A stretch of 37,920 bases of DNA from an uncultured Gammaproteobacteria bacterium (GTDB taxonomy: Bacteria; Pseudomonadota; Gammaproteobacteria; Pseudomonadales; UBA5518). The stretch spans positions 1 through 37,920 of the forward strand of contig CAIYPF010000032.1 in NCBI GenBank assembly GCA_903928015.1, read 5' to 3'. Under the pieces are notes generated by a model that had not been told where the DNA came from, did no database searches, and was given only the letters and a program-made list of their open reading frames with translations. How positions within the stretch are numbered: the first letter of the stretch is position 1; each line of letters starts with the position of its first letter. The translations under genes and the position numbers were made by a program. This document shows, piece by piece, positions 35,134-37,920 of this stretch.

Positions 35134-35688
35134 ATGTCGCTCGAAATCACCCTCTCGCTGGACGAACAGGACCTCGAGCACTTCCGCAAGGTCATGGAAT
35201 CTGCCCAAGAGAGGGCCAGCGGAGCCCCCGAGTCTGACGTAGCCGCCAAGGCACAGGAAACCCTCGACAAAGTGCGCTCCGACGCCCGGGCACCGCACTT
35301 CGTGAAGGCCAAGCTCTCGCAGCTGCAGTCGCTGATCACCATGCTGAACGATCCCGACTGGCCCCTCGGCGCCGAGGAACGCGCCGATGTGGTGAGCGCA
35401 CTCGCGTACTTCTACGACCCCAAGGACATCATCGACGACAGCGTGCCGGTACTCGGCCTGCTCGACGACGCGATCATGATCGAGTTGGTCACCCGCGAGA
35501 TGCGCAACGAGATCCAGGCCTACGAGGACTTCTGCGCCTACCGCACCCGCGAGGAGTCAAAGGGCGGTCGCGAGATTTCCCGCGAGGATTGGCTGGCCTC
35601 CAAGCGCAAGGAGCTCATGGACGGCATGCGTAACCGCATGAATTCGCGCAGCCGCGGCGGACGCTTCACCCGCTTCTCCTTCCGCTGA
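35134..35688 (+). CDS. DUF1232 (YkvA-type) family protein
   Basis: The 184-residue protein is hydrophilic and mostly helical. The first 45 residues are charged and helical (LSLDEQDLEHFRKVMESAQE), and a central DUF1232 segment follows: ADVVSALAYFYDPKDIIDDS then VPVLGLLDDAIMIELVTREM, whose YFxxPxDxIPD-like pattern is the family hallmark. The tail is rich in Arg and Ser (NRMNSRSRGGRFTRFSFR) and could bind nucleic acid or membrane surfaces. No function is known to me. GAGG lies eight bases before ATG 35134, and a bidirectional terminator follows 21 bases after the stop. Confidence 0.82.
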   Translation: MSLEITLSLDEQDLEHFRKVMESAQERASGAPESDVAAKAQETLDKVRSDARAPHFVKAKLSQLQSLITMLNDPDWPLGAEERADVVSALAYFYDPKDIIDDSVPVLGLLDDAIMIELVTREMRNEIQAYEDFCAYRTREESKGGREISREDWLASKRKELMDGMRNRMNSRSRGGRFTRFSFR

Positions 35689-35709
35689 TCCCGGATCTGC
35701 GGCTCGAAA

Positions 35710-35733
35710 AAAAGGCCCCTTGCGGGGCCTTTT
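35710..35733. terminator. bidirectional intrinsic terminator
   Basis: A perfect ten-base-pair stem AAAAGGCCCC / GGGGCCTTTT with loop TTGC ends in a T run on both strands (A7 on the left, TTTT on the right). It lies between the convergent DUF1232 and DedA-family genes and should stop transcription from both sides. Confidence 0.93.
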
Positions 35734-35738
35734 GCGTT

Positions 35739-36389
35739 TCAGGTCCGGCTGCGTGGCGCTCGCCAGACCTTGATGGCTTCGATCACTACCGGTAAGACCG
35801 AAACCACGATGATCCCCAGGATCAGCAGCGTGAAATTCTGGCGCACCACGGGAAGGTCGCCGAAGGCGTATCCCGCATAGATGAAAGCGCCCACCCACAG
35901 GAAAGCACCGGCCACGTTCCACAGCAGGAACACGCGGTAGGGCATGTGCCCCAGCCCCGCCACGAAGGGCGCGAAGGTACGCACGATGGGAATGAACCGG
36001 GCGATAACGATGGTCTTCGGGCCGTGGCGGGCATAAAAGCGCTCGGTACGGTCGAGGTAGTCGCGCCGGAAAACACGTGAGTGGGGGTCGCGGAAGAGTC
36101 GCAGGCCCGCACTCCGGCCCACCGTGTAATTGACTGAATCCCCCAATACCGCCGCCGTGAAAAGCAGCACCGCCAACAGGTGGACATCAAGCCCCCCTCC
36201 CGCCGCCAGCGCGCCGGCAGCAAAGAGCAGCGAGTCACCGGGCAGGAAGGGCGTGACGACCAGCCCCGTCTCGCAGAACACGATCAGGAAGAGGATCGCG
36301 TAGACCCAGAGGCCATAGTCACGGAACAGGTCCAGCAGATGCTGGTCTGCGTGCAACACAAAACCCGGGAGCAGGCCGAGGACTTCCAT
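35739..36389 (-). CDS. DedA family membrane protein
   Basis: The 216-residue protein belongs to the DedA/SNARE-associated superfamily (Escherichia coli YqjA, YghB and DedA), inner-membrane proteins that support membrane potential, drug tolerance and lipid carrier recycling. Recognisable blocks are [20 protein letters not shown] with the conserved Pro-Gly-Asp-Ser, [13 protein letters not shown], and [20 protein letters not shown] with the two functional arginines. Four or more hydrophobic segments are present. The start at ATG 36389 has GAGG only one base upstream and GAGAG further up, so the ribosome binding site is uncertain. It lies downstream of glyA on the same strand, after a REP pair. 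Confidence 0.92.
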   Translation of the reverse strand: MEVLGLLPGFVLHADQHLLDLFRDYGLWVYAILFLIVFCETGLVVTPFLPGDSLLFAAGALAAGGGLDVHLLAVLLFTAAVLGDSVNYTVGRSAGLRLFRDPHSRVFRRDYLDRTERFYARHGPKTIVIARFIPIVRTFAPFVAGLGHMPYRVFLLWNVAGAFLWVGAFIYAGYAFGDLPVVRQNFTLLILGIIVVSVLPVVIEAIKVWRAPRSRT

Positions 36390-36402
36390 GCCTCAGGCGC
36401 TC

Positions 36403-36426
36403 TCGCGGGCATGGCCCGCTCCTGCA
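36403..36426 (+). repeat. REP-like palindrome, first element of an inverted pair
   Basis: The 24-base element begins TCGCGGGCATGGCCCGC, a six-base-pair stem with ATG loop, and ends TCCTGCA. This layout (TCGCG head, palindrome, GCTCCTRCA tail) closely resembles the REP elements of pseudomonads. It lies between glyA and the DedA-family gene, outside any coding region. Confidence 0.75.
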
Positions 36427-36489
36427 CGGAGGGCACTGCCGTGCGCGCCACGCACCCGCACAGAACGCAACGCATGCGCCGGAGCCCCC

Positions 36490-36513
36490 TGCAGGAGCGC
36501 GCCATGCGCGCGA
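36490..36513 (-). repeat. REP-like palindrome, second element, inverted
   Basis: Read on the minus strand this begins TCGCGCGCATGGCGCGC and ends TCCTGCA, identical to the element at 36403-36426 except for two bases that are partners in the stem: G-C there is C-G here. The two elements face each other with 63 bases between them, the usual arrangement of a REP pair. Confidence 0.75.
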
Positions 36514-36533
36514 CCATGCCGCATACGCATGGG

Positions 36534-37796
<1,263 letters not shown>

Positions 37797-37853
37797 GGGC
37801 TTTACCTCGGAAGGGGCTCTGCGCAGCACGGCGGTGCCACAACGGACCGCGCG

Positions 37854-37859
37854 ATTCTA
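37854..37859 (-). promoter_or_regulatory. candidate -10 box for glyA
   Basis: On the minus strand TAGAAT matches the -10 consensus at five of six bases, 57 bases upstream of the glyA ATG. No good -35 box is seen, so regulation by an activator is possible. The rest of the stretch up to the window end shows no gene. Confidence 0.4.
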
Positions 37860-37920
37860 CCCGAAGCCCCGCGCGTCACGGCCTCCGGTTTTTTCGGTGT
37901 TCTGCCTGACGTTTCGCGCG

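Overview
The window is a GC-rich, densely packed chromosomal segment of a gammaproteobacterium. The evidence is a complete complex I operon with the NuoC and NuoD domains fused in one gene, the pomAB / xseB-ispA-dxs neighbourhood, the nrdR-rib-nusB-thiL-ribA order, a RibB carrying a RibA-like tail, and REP-like palindromes resembling those of pseudomonads. The genus cannot be read from the sequence. No tRNA, rRNA, CRISPR array, insertion sequence or phage gene was seen.

Layout. (1) 1-1185, minus: a PomA/PomB-type flagellar stator pair, with pomB cut by the window edge. (2) 1353-4485, plus: xseB, ispA and dxs, which make farnesyl diphosphate and the DXP precursor of isoprenoids, thiamin and PLP. 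(3) 4501-11194, minus: nrdR, ribD, ribE, a RibB-RibX fusion, ribH, nusB, thiL, a retropepsin-like periplasmic protein and ribA, mostly overlapping or nearly touching. (4) 11261-18847, minus: a TonB energy-transduction operon of nine genes (DUF3450, TtpC-like, ExbB, ExbD, ExbD, TonB, TPR, then a second DUF3450 and a second TtpC-like gene), closed by a clear intrinsic terminator. (5) 19264-33888, plus: nuoA, B, CD, E-N. (6) 34077-35688, plus: a TerC/Alx-type membrane protein and a DUF1232 protein, ending at a bidirectional terminator. (7) 35739-37796, minus: a DedA-family protein and glyA, separated by an inverted pair of REP-like palindromes.

How they fit together. Complex I builds proton motive force; the divergent TonB operon and the stator pair belong to families that spend it. 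The rib genes supply flavin, including the FMN of NuoF; dxs feeds thiamin as well as isoprenoids, and thiL finishes thiamin diphosphate, the cofactor of Dxs.

The points most worth a second look are the PomB homologue without its ion-binding membrane aspartate, the RibB domain that has lost several catalytic residues although it sits inside an intact riboflavin operon, the duplicated DUF3450/TtpC pair that brackets the TonB operon, and the REP pair whose stems differ by one compensatory base-pair swap.
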